64,000 bases of DNA from Streptomyces sp. HUAS CB01. GTDB taxonomy: Bacteria > Actinomycetota > Actinomycetes > Streptomycetales > Streptomycetaceae. Under the pieces are notes generated by a model, which saw only the letters and a list, made by a program, of their open reading frames with translations, was not told the origin of the DNA and did not search any database. The stretch lies in contig NZ_CP129137.1 in the NCBI RefSeq assembly GCF_030406905.1, forward strand, positions 4,050,001-4,114,000. The letters are read 5' to 3'. Made by a program: the position numbers and the translations under genes. Each line of letters starts with the position of its first letter. Position 1 is the first letter of the stretch. Of the stretch, positions 14,867 through 23,191 are shown piece after piece.

Positions 14867-16498
14867 ATGGCACCCGAATCCGAACCACATGGCGGCGGAG
14901 TGTCGGATGCTGCTGACTCCTGGGGCGTCGGCGGGCTCGTCGGCGACGGCCGGTACCGGCTGACCCACCGTCTTGGCCGGGGCGGTATGGCGGAGGTGTT
15001 CGCGGCGGAGGACGTCCGGCTCGGCCGGACCGTCGCCGTGAAGCTGCTCCGCGCCGATCTGGCCGAGGACCCGGTGTCCAAGGCGCGCTTCACGCGCGAG
15101 GCGCAGTCCGTGGCGGGCCTCAACCACCATGCCATCGTGGCCGTGTACGACTCCGGCGAGGACGTCGTGGACGGCCAGTCCGTGCCGTACATCGTGATGG
15201 AGCTGGTCGAGGGCCACACCATCCGCGATCTGCTGATCAACGCCGAGGCGCCGCCGCCCGAGCAGGCGCTCATCATCGTCTCCGGTGTCCTCGAGGCCCT
15301 CGCGTACTCCCACCAGCACGGCATCGTCCACCGCGACATCAAGCCGGCGAACGTCATCATCACCAACGGCGGCGCGGTCAAGGTGATGGACTTCGGCATC
15401 GCCCGTGCGCTGCACGGCGCTTCGACGACGATGACCCAGACCGGCATGGTCATGGGCACGCCCCAGTACCTCTCTCCCGAGCAGGCGCTCGGAAAGGCCG
15501 TCGACCACCGTTCCGACCTGTACGCCACGGGCTGTCTGCTCTACGAACTGCTGGCGCTGCGCCCGCCGTTCACCGGCGAGACACCGTTGTCCGTCGTCTA
15601 CCAGCACGTCCAGGACATCCCGGTGCCGCCCTCCGAGGTCTCGGACGTGGCCCCGCCGGAGCTGGACGGACTCGCGATGCGCGCCCTCGCCAAGGACCCG
15701 GACGACCGGTTCCAGAGCGCCGAGGAGATGCGGGCGCTCGTGCAGTACGGGCTGCAGATGCTCCAGCAGCAGGGCAGCCACACCGGCGCCTGGAACACGG
15801 GCCCCGTCGAGATGCACGAGGGCGGCCACACCCCGGCGCAGGGCATGGGCGCGACGGCGGTGATGGGGCACCCGCACCACGGCGAGACCTCGTCCGGCCC
15901 GCTCCTCCCGCCGCGCAATCCGGAGGACGGCGCGTACAGCGTCGGACCCGGCGGTGGCAGGGGCGGCGGCAAGGGCAAGGTGTGGCTGTTCGTCGCGCTC
16001 GCGGTGATCGCGGTCGTGGCGGGCGTGGCCTTCGCGCTGGACCGGGCCGGCAAGCCCGGCACGAAGCCGAAGGACGACCAGAAGGTCTCCAGCACCCCGA
16101 CCGAGTCCGACTCTTCGCCGACCCCCTCGGAGGAGCAGCCCGAGGAGGAAGAGCAGCCGGACCAGGGGACGAACGGCAATCAGGGCGAATGGCCGCCGAG
16201 CGAGCGTCCCTCCCAGCAGGAGCCGCAGCCGTCGCAGCCGCAGAGCCCGAGCCACGATCCCTCGGACACGCCCTCCGACACCGAGGGCACCACGGACGGG
16301 ACGACGGAGGGCAACACCAGCGAGGGCACGGACGCGGGCACGTCCACCGGCACGGACGCGGGCACGTCCACGGGGACGGACGCCGGCACCACCACCGGTA
16401 CCGACGCGGGTACGAGCACGGGCACGGACGCGGGCACGACGACCGGTACGGACGCGGGCGCGGACGCCGGCGCCACCACCGGAACCACACCGGGCTGA
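14867..16498 (+). CDS. Membrane Ser/Thr protein kinase with repetitive extracellular tail
   Basis: Second PknB-type kinase. I start at ATG 14867, which has GAGGA 4-5 nt upstream. A GTG at 14798 would add 23 Arg-rich residues unlike a kinase N-terminus. The 543-residue product has the glycine loop GRGGMAEV, catalytic Lys K59, catalytic Asp D157 in HRDIKPAN, DFGIARAL, a linker, and one transmembrane helix (about 371-392, VWLFVALAVIAVVAGVAFAL). The outside part lacks a PASTA domain. It is acidic and Ser/Pro/Gln-rich, then ends in about six copies of an eight-residue Thr/Gly/Asp/Ala/Ser repeat (TGTDAGTS type). Such Thr-rich tails may be glycosylated or span the cell wall, which is inference. Together with the divergent PASTA kinase it forms a kinase pair next to the bkd cluster. 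Confidence 0.9.
   Translation: MAPESEPHGGGVSDAADSWGVGGLVGDGRYRLTHRLGRGGMAEVFAAEDVRLGRTVAVKLLRADLAEDPVSKARFTREAQSVAGLNHHAIVAVYDSGEDVVDGQSVPYIVMELVEGHTIRDLLINAEAPPPEQALIIVSGVLEALAYSHQHGIVHRDIKPANVIITNGGAVKVMDFGIARALHGASTTMTQTGMVMGTPQYLSPEQALGKAVDHRSDLYATGCLLYELLALRPPFTGETPLSVVYQHVQDIPVPPSEVSDVAPPELDGLAMRALAKDPDDRFQSAEEMRALVQYGLQMLQQQGSHTGAWNTGPVEMHEGGHTPAQGMGATAVMGHPHHGETSSGPLLPPRNPEDGAYSVGPGGGRGGGKGKVWLFVALAVIAVVAGVAFALDRAGKPGTKPKDDQKVSSTPTESDSSPTPSEEQPEEEEQPDQGTNGNQGEWPPSERPSQQEPQPSQPQSPSHDPSDTPSDTEGTTDGTTEGNTSEGTDAGTSTGTDAGTSTGTDAGTTTGTDAGTSTGTDAGTTTGTDAGADAGATTGTTPG
16328..16468 (+). repeat. 24-bp in-frame tandem repeats coding TGTDAGTS-type octapeptides
   Basis: Units begin at 16328, 16352, 16376, 16400, 16424 and 16448. 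The period is exactly 24 bp, so repeat-number changes keep the frame. Units differ mainly at silent or Ser/Thr positions. Confidence 0.85.
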
Positions 16499-16525
16499 TC
16501 CGGGCGGGCCGCCCGGCCGGCGCCG

Positions 16526-17584
16526 TCATCCGGCGAAGGCCTCGCACACCGCCTCGTACTCCCGCGTCCACCACACCGCCAGGGCCGACACCGCAGGGAA
16601 CTGCGGGTCGGCCCTTCGGTCGTGCAGCTGGTAGCGCCAGCGCAGTATCCAGAAGTCGTTGAGCCGCTCCCACCACACCCGGTGCACGGCGGCTGCGAGT
16701 TCGGCCGGGTCCGCCCCGGCCGCACACCGGTAGGCGCGCGCATAGGCCCGTACCTTCGGGAGTTCCAGCCGGCCCGAGGGCCGCACGAAGAAGATCGCCG
16801 CGGCCCGTACCGCCTCCTCGGCCCGCGGCTGGACGCCCAGCCGGTCCCAGTCGACGATCGCGGCCGGCTCCGCGCCGCGGTGGTCGCCCCGGTAGAGCAG
16901 GTTGAGCGGGTGGAAGTCCCCGTGCACCCAGCCCCCGACGGCGGCGGGCGGCGGCCTGCGGTGCGCATGGCCTTCCAGCAGGGCGCGGCGCTCCCGCAGC
17001 CGGTGCTCGGCGAGGGCGTCGAAGCTGTCCCTGGGGCGGTGGGCGCGGGCCAGTTCCAGCAGTGCGTCGATGAGGGCGAAGGTCTCCTCGGGGTCCGCGC
17101 TCTCGTGCGGGCGGACCGCCTCACGTCGCTCCCCCGGCTCCGCGTCCATGACCCGCTCCAGACCGGTGTGGACCAGACCGAGCAGCGCGCCCAGCCGACG
17201 GGACTCGACGGTGGTGAGCTGGGCGCCGCGGCGGTGCCGGCCGTCCACCCAGGGGTGCAGGGCGTAGCAGCGGCCGCCGATCACGGCCACGGTGTCGCCG
17301 GACCTGTCGGCCACGGGCGGGGCGACGGGGACGCCGAGCGACTGGAGGCGGCGGACGGCCCGGTGCTGGCGGGCGATGGTCTCGCGGTCCGCGGTCGGCT
17401 CGTCCACGTGCTGTTTGAGGAAGTAGGAGCCGCGTGTGGTGGCGAGCCGGTAGCCGCGGTTCAGCAGGCCCTGGGTGACGGGTTCGCAGGAGAGGGGTTC
17501 GCCGGTGTCCTCGTACCGGCGCAGCAGCTCGGCGAGAGGGGGTGGGGCAATGGGGGGTGGGGCAATAGCAGATGAGCGCGGCAC
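16526..17584 (-). CDS. Phosphotransferase enzyme family protein (aminoglycoside phosphotransferase-like fold)
   Basis: A 352-residue soluble kinase-fold protein. The N-lobe has the Lys in GSYFLKQHV. The catalytic loop is HGDFHPLNLLY, with the catalytic Asp and the Asn that binds Mg, and the metal-binding Asp lies in AIVDWDRLG. These motifs mark the APH/choline kinase/homoserine kinase superfamily. The substrate cannot be told from sequence, and family members also phosphorylate amino alcohols, sugars or spectinomycin, so antibiotic resistance should not be assumed. The GTG start has no ribosome-binding site, but TAACAT sits exactly 7 nt upstream, implying a leaderless mRNA. Confidence 0.8.
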   Translation of the reverse strand: MPRSSAIAPPPIAPPPLAELLRRYEDTGEPLSCEPVTQGLLNRGYRLATTRGSYFLKQHVDEPTADRETIARQHRAVRRLQSLGVPVAPPVADRSGDTVAVIGGRCYALHPWVDGRHRRGAQLTTVESRRLGALLGLVHTGLERVMDAEPGERREAVRPHESADPEETFALIDALLELARAHRPRDSFDALAEHRLRERRALLEGHAHRRPPPAAVGGWVHGDFHPLNLLYRGDHRGAEPAAIVDWDRLGVQPRAEEAVRAAAIFFVRPSGRLELPKVRAYARAYRCAAGADPAELAAAVHRVWWERLNDFWILRWRYQLHDRRADPQFPAVSALAVWWTREYEAVCEAFAG

Positions 17585-17591
17585 CCGTCAG

Positions 17592-17597
17592 ATGTTA
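17592..17597 (-). promoter_or_regulatory. Putative -10 box for a leaderless phosphotransferase mRNA
   Basis: Minus-strand TAACAT, 7 nt before the GTG at 17584, wedged between two same-strand genes that are only 15 bp apart. Confidence 0.5.
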
Positions 17598-17599
17598 GA

Positions 17600-18034
17600 T
17601 CACTCAGCGTGTCGCCGGTGTCGCTGCTCGGGACAGTCCAGGGTGTGCACGGTGACGAAGCGGGGCGTAAGGCGCATGTAGACCGGCTCGAAGGGTTCGC
17701 CGTCGACATGGAGCGGGGCCTGGCCGAAGCGCGGGATCTCCTCGTCGGCCGGCCGGACCAGTTCCGCGGTGCCGGTGATCTGCACCGACCAGTGGCCCGC
17801 GGCGGGGTGGCCGAGGTTGTCCGCGCCGTAGGCCACCACCGTGCCGGCGCAGGCGTGGTGGTAGCCGGGGCGGCGGTGGAGACGCAGCAGGACGGAGCCG
17901 TCGGAGACGACGTGACGGGCGGGCACGACCGTCAGCATGGCGCTCATGGTGGTGGCCAGCCGGCCGTACGGGACCCGCGACAGCAGCTCCACGGCGCGGA
18001 GTTCCTCGGCGGAGCAGAGATCCTCGATCGGCAT
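17600..18034 (-). CDS. Pyridoxamine 5'-phosphate oxidase-like flavin split-barrel protein
   Basis: A 144-residue single-domain protein of the PNPOx-like split-barrel fold. It opens with LLSRVPYGRLATTMSAMLTVVPARHVV, the usual first-strand pattern of this superfamily (Gly-Arg-Leu-Ala), followed by LLRLHRRPGYHHACAGTVVAYGADNL and the late strand HWSVQITGTAEL. Actinobacterial members bind F420, FMN or heme and act as reductases or stress proteins. The cofactor is undetermined. The start MPIEDL is an ATG with GGAGAGTGG-type purines upstream. The longer open frame upstream reads as low-complexity and is ignored. Next to a DevR-like regulator, a role in redox or dormancy stress is possible but is inference. 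Confidence 0.75.
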   Translation of the reverse strand: MPIEDLCSAEELRAVELLSRVPYGRLATTMSAMLTVVPARHVVSDGSVLLRLHRRPGYHHACAGTVVAYGADNLGHPAAGHWSVQITGTAELVRPADEEIPRFGQAPLHVDGEPFEPVYMRLTPRFVTVHTLDCPEQRHRRHAE

Positions 18035-18517
18035 GGTTCCACTCTCCGAGGCCCGCACGTGCGGGGGACAGGGCCGCCCGCCCCCAGTGCGGGGGGCCTT
18101 TCGTCCCGGGCGCTGTCGTGCCCCGCGCGGGGTGCCGGGCTGCCGCGGCCCGCGGCCCGGGCGCACGGCCCGCGGACCCGCCGCCTCCGCCGGCGACCAC
18201 CCGTCAGCCGCGCCCTCCGATCTCACCGGGCAGTACGGCCCGCGCCCTCCGATCTCACCGGCCACTACGGTCCGCGCCCTCCGACCTCACCGGCCACTAC
18301 GGCCCGCGCCCCGGTGGACAGCGCTTCCGGTCCTACGGGCCCGTCGGGCGACGTCTCCCGCCTCGCGAACCGTCCGTCTCCCGCCCTTGCACGGCCCGGC
18401 GGACCTCCCTCGCGCCTCACGGCCCCGGCCGTCCCAAGGCCCGCCCCGGACGCGGCTCACCCGGACGGCTTCGCACCGTCCGGGTGGATTACCGCGCTCC
18501 GGGTGTGGACGCGGCGC
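18035..18517. other. Gene-free region with a 32-bp tandem repeat
   Basis: 483 bp between the flavin-barrel gene start and the response-regulator stop. No supported ORF was found. Its main content is the 3 x 32-bp array at 18211-18306 and GC-rich, weakly repetitive flanks. Confidence 0.6.
18211..18306. repeat. Three tandem 32-bp repeats
   Basis: Units at 18211-18242, 18243-18274 and 18275-18306 share the frame CGCCCTCCGAtCTCACCGGs followed by CAsTACGGyCCG. The units abut without spacers. A degenerate partial copy may precede them. Confidence 0.9.
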
Positions 18518-19177
18518 TCAGTGCCGCTCGGCCTGGAGCCGTGCCACGTACGCGGCGGCCTGGGAGCGCCGTTCCATGCCCAGCTTCGACAGCAGGCTGG
18601 AGACGTAGTTCTTGATGGTCTTCTCGGCCAGGTGCAGCCGCTCGCCGATGGCCCGGTTGGTCAGCCCCTCGCCGATCAGGTCGAGGATCCTGCGCTCCTG
18701 GTCGGTCAGGCTCGCCAGCTTGTCGTCGGTCTTGGGGGCGTTCCCGTCCCGCAGCCGCTCGAGGACGCGCGCCGTCGCGACCGGATCGAGCAGGGACTTT
18801 CCCGCCGCCACGTCCCGCACGGCCGTCAGCAGCTCGGCACCGCGGATCGCCTTCAGGACGTAGCCCGAGGCCCCGGCCATGATCGCGTCGAAGAGGGCCT
18901 CGTCGTCCGCGTACGAGGTGAGCATCAGACATTTGATGTCCTCGTTCTGCGAACGAACCTCGCGGCAGACCTCGACCCCGCTGCCGTCGGGGAGCCGTAC
19001 ATCGAGGACCGCCACGTCCGGACGCACCGCAGGGATCCTGACCAGGGCATCTGCCGCCGTACCGGCCTCGCCGACGACCTCGATGTCGTCCTCGACGGAG
19101 AGCAACTCGTACACGCCGCGGCGGACCACCTCGTGATCGTCCACCAGGAATACGGTGATTTTTCCTTCTTCGTGCAC
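18518..19177 (-). CDS. NarL/LuxR-type orphan response regulator (DevR/DosR-like)
   Basis: A 219-residue regulator. The receiver domain (about 6-122) has the acidic pair D13/D14, the phospho-acceptor D59 in VLDVRLPDG, the Thr in LMLTSY, and the conserved Lys in GYVLKA. The C-terminal LuxR helix-turn-helix (about 150-212) reads [21 protein letters not shown] and [19 protein letters not shown]. The last motif is typical of DevR/DosR-like proteins. No histidine kinase gene is adjacent, so it appears to be an orphan, phosphorylated in trans or regulated otherwise. It is divergent from bkdABC across a 321-bp region rich in A/T by local standards. The start is the GTG of MHEEGK. Confidence 0.88.
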   Translation of the reverse strand: MHEEGKITVFLVDDHEVVRRGVYELLSVEDDIEVVGEAGTAADALVRIPAVRPDVAVLDVRLPDGSGVEVCREVRSQNEDIKCLMLTSYADDEALFDAIMAGASGYVLKAIRGAELLTAVRDVAAGKSLLDPVATARVLERLRDGNAPKTDDKLASLTDQERRILDLIGEGLTNRAIGERLHLAEKTIKNYVSSLLSKLGMERRSQAAAYVARLQAERH

Positions 19178-19498
19178 GGCCCAAGTCTCACATACTCACT
19201 CTTCCCATGCCGGGGTGACCGGGATACCGTGCCCGTGTTCCGGCAGCCGGCAAGGCTGTGACCAGTGGTTGTTCCCGTATTTCTCGATTTACTTGGAAAT
19301 CCAAGCAAAATCGCAGGTCAAATGGGGTTTCGCAGGAATGCGCCCCACTGGGTAACGTGCCTTTGGCAGGCGCTCGCCGGGGCACCTGTCACGCCTGTTC
19401 CCGGCCGAGCCGCACCCACCCCGTGCACCGTAGGGACCAGGCGAGCCCCACTGGACCCCGGCGGACCCCGGGGGCCGGACAGACGGAGGAGCACGCAC
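19178..19498. promoter_or_regulatory. Divergent promoter region between the response regulator and bkdABC
   Basis: 321 bp without a gene. It includes an A/T-rich patch (about 19265-19330), unusual for this genome, with the inverted repeat CTTGG-AAAT-CCAAG at 19292-19305, and a TAACGT (about 19351-19356) that may be a bkd -10 box. This is a natural target for the neighbouring regulator or an Lrp-type BkdR. Confidence 0.55.
19292..19305. promoter_or_regulatory. Inverted repeat operator candidate upstream of bkdA
   Basis: Perfect 5-bp arms CTTGG/CCAAG around AAAT within the A/T-rich patch. The protein that binds it is not known. Confidence 0.5.
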
Positions 19499-20665
19499 GT
19501 GACCGTGGAGAACACTGCCGCGCGCAAACCGCGCCGCAGCAGTAAGCGCGTCAGCGCCGCGAAGAAGCCAACGAGTGCCGAGCCCCAGCTCGTACAGCTG
19601 CTGACGCCCGAGGGTGAGCGGGTCCCGAACCCGGAGTACGACCACTATGTCGCCGAACTCGGCCCGGAGGAGATCCGCGGGCTCTACCGGGACATGGTCC
19701 TCACCCGCCGTTTCGACGCCGAGGCCACGGCGCTGCAGCGCCAGGGCGAGCTGGGCCTGTGGGCCTCGCTGCTCGGCCAGGAGGCCGCCCAGATCGGCTC
19801 CGGCCGTGCCCTGCGCGACGACGACTACGTCTTCCCGACCTACCGCGAGCACGGCGTCGCCTGGTGCCGCGGGGTGGACCCGACGAACCTGCTGGGCATG
19901 TTCCGCGGCGTGAACCACGGCGGCTGGGACCCCAACAGCAACAACTTCCACCTGTACACGATCGTCATCGGCTCGCAGACGCTGCACGCCACCGGCTACG
20001 CGATGGGCGTCGCCAAGGACGGCGCCGACTCCGCGGTGATCGCGTACTTCGGCGACGGTGCCTCCAGCCAGGGCGACGTGGCGGAGTCGTTCACCTTCTC
20101 CGCGGTCTACAACGCCCCGGTCGTGTTCTTCTGCCAGAACAACCAGTGGGCGATCTCCGAGCCCACCGAGCGCCAGACCCGGGTGCCGCTCTACCAGCGC
20201 GCCCAGGGCTTCGGCTTCCCCGGCGTCCGCGTCGACGGCAACGACGTGCTCGCGTGCCTGGCCGTGACCCGGTCCGCGCTGGAGCGCGCCCGCCGCGGCG
20301 AGGGCCCGACGCTGGTCGAGGCGTTCACCTACCGCATGGGCGCCCACACCACCTCCGACGACCCGACCCGCTACCGCCACGACGACGAGCGGGTGGCCTG
20401 GGAGGCCAAGGACCCGATCCTGCGGCTGCGGAAGTACCTCGCCGCCCAGGGCCTCGCCGACGAGGCCTTCTTCACCGATCTCGACGCGGAGAGCGACGCG
20501 CTCGCGAAGCGCGTCCGTGAGGCGGTGCGCGCCATGCCCGACCCCGACGACATGGCGATGTTCGACAATGTCTACGCCGACGGGCACGCCCTCGTCGACG
20601 AGGAGCGCGCGCAGTTCGCCGCGTACCAGGCGTCGTTCGCCGACGCGCCGCAGGAGGGCAAGTAG
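19499..20665 (+). CDS. bkdA: Branched-chain 2-oxoacid dehydrogenase E1 alpha subunit
   Basis: Thiamine-diphosphate-dependent decarboxylase alpha chain. With E1 beta it decarboxylates 2-oxo acids from Val, Leu and Ile and passes the acyl group to E2. The GTG at 19499 has GGAGGAG about 8 nt upstream, giving 388 residues. The upstream open frame is non-coding in style. The N-terminal ~45 residues are basic and disordered (ARKPRRSSKRVSAAKK). The domain has LYRDMVLTRRFDAEA, the ThDP motif GDG from about residue 184 to NNQW near 216, and the phosphorylation-loop region YRMGAHTTSDDPTRYR, a branched-chain E1 alpha hallmark. First gene of a tight bkdABC operon, 2 nt from bkdB. Confidence 0.92.
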   Translation: MTVENTAARKPRRSSKRVSAAKKPTSAEPQLVQLLTPEGERVPNPEYDHYVAELGPEEIRGLYRDMVLTRRFDAEATALQRQGELGLWASLLGQEAAQIGSGRALRDDDYVFPTYREHGVAWCRGVDPTNLLGMFRGVNHGGWDPNSNNFHLYTIVIGSQTLHATGYAMGVAKDGADSAVIAYFGDGASSQGDVAESFTFSAVYNAPVVFFCQNNQWAISEPTERQTRVPLYQRAQGFGFPGVRVDGNDVLACLAVTRSALERARRGEGPTLVEAFTYRMGAHTTSDDPTRYRHDDERVAWEAKDPILRLRKYLAAQGLADEAFFTDLDAESDALAKRVREAVRAMPDPDDMAMFDNVYADGHALVDEERAQFAAYQASFADAPQEGK

Positions 20666-20667
20666 CC

Positions 20668-21648
20668 ATGGCCGTAGAGAAGATGTCGCTCGCCAAGGCG
20701 CTCAACGAGTCGCTGCGCAAGGCCCTCGACACCGACCCCAAGGTCCTCGTCATGGGCGAGGACGTCGGCAAGCTCGGCGGAGTCTTCCGCATCACCGACG
20801 GGCTCCAGAAGGACTTCGGCGAGGAGCGGGTCATCGACACCCCGCTCGCCGAGTCCGGCATCGTCGGCACCGCGATCGGTCTCGCGCTGCGCGGCTACCG
20901 CCCCGTCGTCGAGATCCAGTTCGACGGATTCGTCTTCCCCGCGTACGACCAGATCGTCACGCAGCTCGCGAAGATGCACGCCCGCGCGCTGGGCAAGATC
21001 AAGCTTCCGGTCGTCGTCCGTATCCCCTACGGCGGTGGCATCGGCGCGGTCGAGCACCACTCCGAGTCGCCCGAGGCGCTGTTCGCCCACGTGGCCGGCC
21101 TCAAGGTCGTCTCGCCGTCGAACGCCGCCGACGGCTACTGGATGCTGCAGCAGGCCATCCAGAGCGACGACCCGGTGATCTTCTTCGAGCCGAAGCGTCG
21201 CTACTGGGACAAGGGCGAGGTCGACACCGAGTCCATCCCGGACCCGCTGCACGCCGCCCGGGTCGCCCGCGCCGGCACCGACATCACCCTCGCCGCCTAC
21301 GGCCCGATGGTGAAGGTGTGCCTGGAGGCCGCCGCGGCCGCCCAGGAGGAGGGCAAGTCGGTCGAGGTCCTGGACCTGCGCTCGATGTCCCCGATCGACT
21401 TCGACGCCGTCCAGAGGTCGGTGGAGAGGACCGGCCGGCTGGTCGTCGTGCACGAGGCCCCGGTGTTCTACGGCTCGGGCGCGGAGATCGCCGCCCGCAT
21501 CACGGAGCGGTGCTTCTACCACCTGGAGGCGCCGGTCCTGCGGGTCGGCGGATTCCACGCTCCGTACCCGCCCGCCCGGTTGGAGGAGGAGTACCTTCCG
21601 GGACTGGACCGGGTGCTCGACGCCGTCGACCGCTCGCTGGCGTACTGA
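20668..21648 (+). CDS. bkdB: Branched-chain 2-oxoacid dehydrogenase E1 beta subunit
   Basis: Beta chain of the E1 alpha2-beta2 decarboxylase, 326 residues. The N-terminal transketolase-like pyrimidine-binding domain has MGEDVGKLGGVFRITDGLQ, DTPLAESGIVGTAIGLALRG and the His pair in GAVEHHSESPEALFAH. The C-terminal transketolase domain has AAYGPMVKVCLEAA, EVLDLRSMSPIDFD and VVHEAPVFYGSGAE. The ATG is 2 nt after the bkdA stop, with GAGGG in the end of bkdA as the ribosome-binding site. It is followed 10 nt later by bkdC. Stoichiometric expression through one mRNA is expected. Confidence 0.93.
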   Translation: MAVEKMSLAKALNESLRKALDTDPKVLVMGEDVGKLGGVFRITDGLQKDFGEERVIDTPLAESGIVGTAIGLALRGYRPVVEIQFDGFVFPAYDQIVTQLAKMHARALGKIKLPVVVRIPYGGGIGAVEHHSESPEALFAHVAGLKVVSPSNAADGYWMLQQAIQSDDPVIFFEPKRRYWDKGEVDTESIPDPLHAARVARAGTDITLAAYGPMVKVCLEAAAAAQEEGKSVEVLDLRSMSPIDFDAVQRSVERTGRLVVVHEAPVFYGSGAEIAARITERCFYHLEAPVLRVGGFHAPYPPARLEEEYLPGLDRVLDAVDRSLAY

Positions 21649-21658
21649 GGAGAGGGTC

Positions 21659-23101
21659 GTGACGACGATGACAGACGCTTCCGCCCGCTTCCGTGAGTTC
21701 AAGATGCCCGACGTGGGCGAGGGACTCACCGAGGCCGAGATCCTCAAGTGGTACGTCCAGCCCGGTGACACCGTCACCGACGGCCAGGTCGTGTGCGAGG
21801 TCGAGACCGCCAAGGCCGCCGTGGAGCTGCCCATCCCGTACGACGGAGTGGTGCACGAGCTGCGCTTCGACGAGGGCACCACCGTGGACGTCGGCACCGC
21901 GATCATCACCGTGGACGTGGCGCCGGGCTCCGGCCCGGCCGAGGAGCCGCCGCCGGCGGCCACCGAGCCCACGGTCGCGGCAGCCGAGCCGGAGGCCCCG
22001 GCGGAGGACAAGCCCACCGGCCGCCAGCCCGTGCTGGTCGGCTACGGCGTGGCCGAGTCCTCCACCAAGCGCCGCCCCCGCAAGGGCACCTCGGTGCCCG
22101 AGCAGGCCCAGCCGGCCGCACAGGCCGAGGCCAAGGCGGCCGTCCAGGCCGAGCTGAACGGTCACGGCACCGCGGCGCCCGCCGCGCCGCGCCCGCTGGC
22201 CAAGCCCCCGGTCCGCAAGCTGGCCAAGGACCTCGGGGTCGACCTCGCCACGGTCGTGCCCAGCGGCCCCGACGGGATCATCACCCGCGACGACGTCCGG
22301 GCGGCCGTGGCCCCGGCCGAGGCCCCCGCGCCCCCCGCGGTGCCCGAGCCCGTGGTCGCGGAGACCGCGGCGGCGCCCTCCGGGGCGGCGGTGGCCGGTA
22401 CCCGCGAGACCCGGATCCCGGTCAAGGGCGTCCGGAAGGCCACCGCTTCGGCGATGGTCGGCTCGGCCTTCACCGCGCCGCACGTCACCGAGTTCGTCAC
22501 GGTCGACGTCACCCGCACGATGAAGCTGGTCGAGGAGCTGAAGTCCGACAAGGACATGGCCGGGCTGCGGGTGAACCCCCTGCTGCTCATCGCCAAGGCG
22601 CTGCTGGTCGCGATCAGGCGCAACCCGGAGGTCAACGCCGCCTGGGACGAGGCGAACCAGGAGATCGTGCTCAAGCACTACGTCAACCTTGGCATCGCCG
22701 CTGCCACCCCGCGCGGTCTGATCGTGCCGAACATCAAGGACGCGCACGACAAGACCCTGCCGCAGCTCGCCGAGGCGCTCGGCGAGCTGGTGTCCACGGC
22801 CCGTGAGGGCAGGACGACCCCCGCCGCCATGCAGGGCGGCACGGTGACGATCACCAACGTGGGCGTCTTCGGGGTCGACACCGGCACGCCGATCCTCAAC
22901 CCCGGCGAGTCGGCGATCCTCGCGGTCGGCGCGATCAAGCTCCAGCCGTGGGTCCACAAGGGCAAGATCAAGCCCCGCCAGGTCACCACGCTGGCGCTCT
23001 CCTTCGACCACCGACTGGTCGACGGCGAACTGGGCTCCAAGGTCCTGGCCGACGTCGCCGCCGTGCTGGAGCAGCCGAAGAGGCTCATCACCTGGGCCTG
23101 A
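21659..23101 (+). CDS. bkdC: Branched-chain 2-oxoacid dehydrogenase E2 (dihydrolipoamide acyltransferase)
   Basis: Core acyltransferase of the complete bkd cluster, 480 residues. The lipoyl domain spans about 13-88 with lipoyl Lys K52 in ETAKAAVELP. An Ala/Pro/Glu-rich swinging linker follows, then the E1/E3-binding domain (about 182-215, PVRKLAKDLGVDLATVVPSGP), another linker, and the catalytic domain with SFDHRLVDGEL near the end (H451 and D455 of HxxxDG). It is the same size class and domain order as the E2 at 15-1547 but clearly diverged. The GTG start has GAGGAG upstream. No E3 (lipoamide dehydrogenase) gene is present here, so E3 is presumably shared from elsewhere. A strong hairpin follows. 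Confidence 0.93.
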   Translation: MTTMTDASARFREFKMPDVGEGLTEAEILKWYVQPGDTVTDGQVVCEVETAKAAVELPIPYDGVVHELRFDEGTTVDVGTAIITVDVAPGSGPAEEPPPAATEPTVAAAEPEAPAEDKPTGRQPVLVGYGVAESSTKRRPRKGTSVPEQAQPAAQAEAKAAVQAELNGHGTAAPAAPRPLAKPPVRKLAKDLGVDLATVVPSGPDGIITRDDVRAAVAPAEAPAPPAVPEPVVAETAAAPSGAAVAGTRETRIPVKGVRKATASAMVGSAFTAPHVTEFVTVDVTRTMKLVEELKSDKDMAGLRVNPLLLIAKALLVAIRRNPEVNAAWDEANQEIVLKHYVNLGIAAATPRGLIVPNIKDAHDKTLPQLAEALGELVSTAREGRTTPAAMQGGTVTITNVGVFGVDTGTPILNPGESAILAVGAIKLQPWVHKGKIKPRQVTTLALSFDHRLVDGELGSKVLADVAAVLEQPKRLITWA

Positions 23102-23134
23102 CCGGCCGGTTCACCACGCGACACCGCACGAAAG

Positions 23135-23166
23135 AGGTCCCGGGACGCCGCCGCGTCCCGGGACCT
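23135..23166. terminator. Bidirectional terminator after bkdABC
   Basis: Perfect 14-bp stem AGGTCCCGGGACGC with a CGCC loop, followed by TTCTCGTT. It lies between convergent bkdC and the DD-carboxypeptidase gene. Confidence 0.8.
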
Positions 23167-23191
23167 TCTCGTTGTTCGGCGGGTGCGGTGA

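Noticed and set aside
16526-17584. Aminoglycoside resistance gene
   Set aside because: The kinase fold is shared by many metabolic phosphotransferases and no resistance context is present.
18211-18306. CRISPR-like repeat array
   Set aside because: The 32-bp units touch each other without spacers and no cas genes are present.
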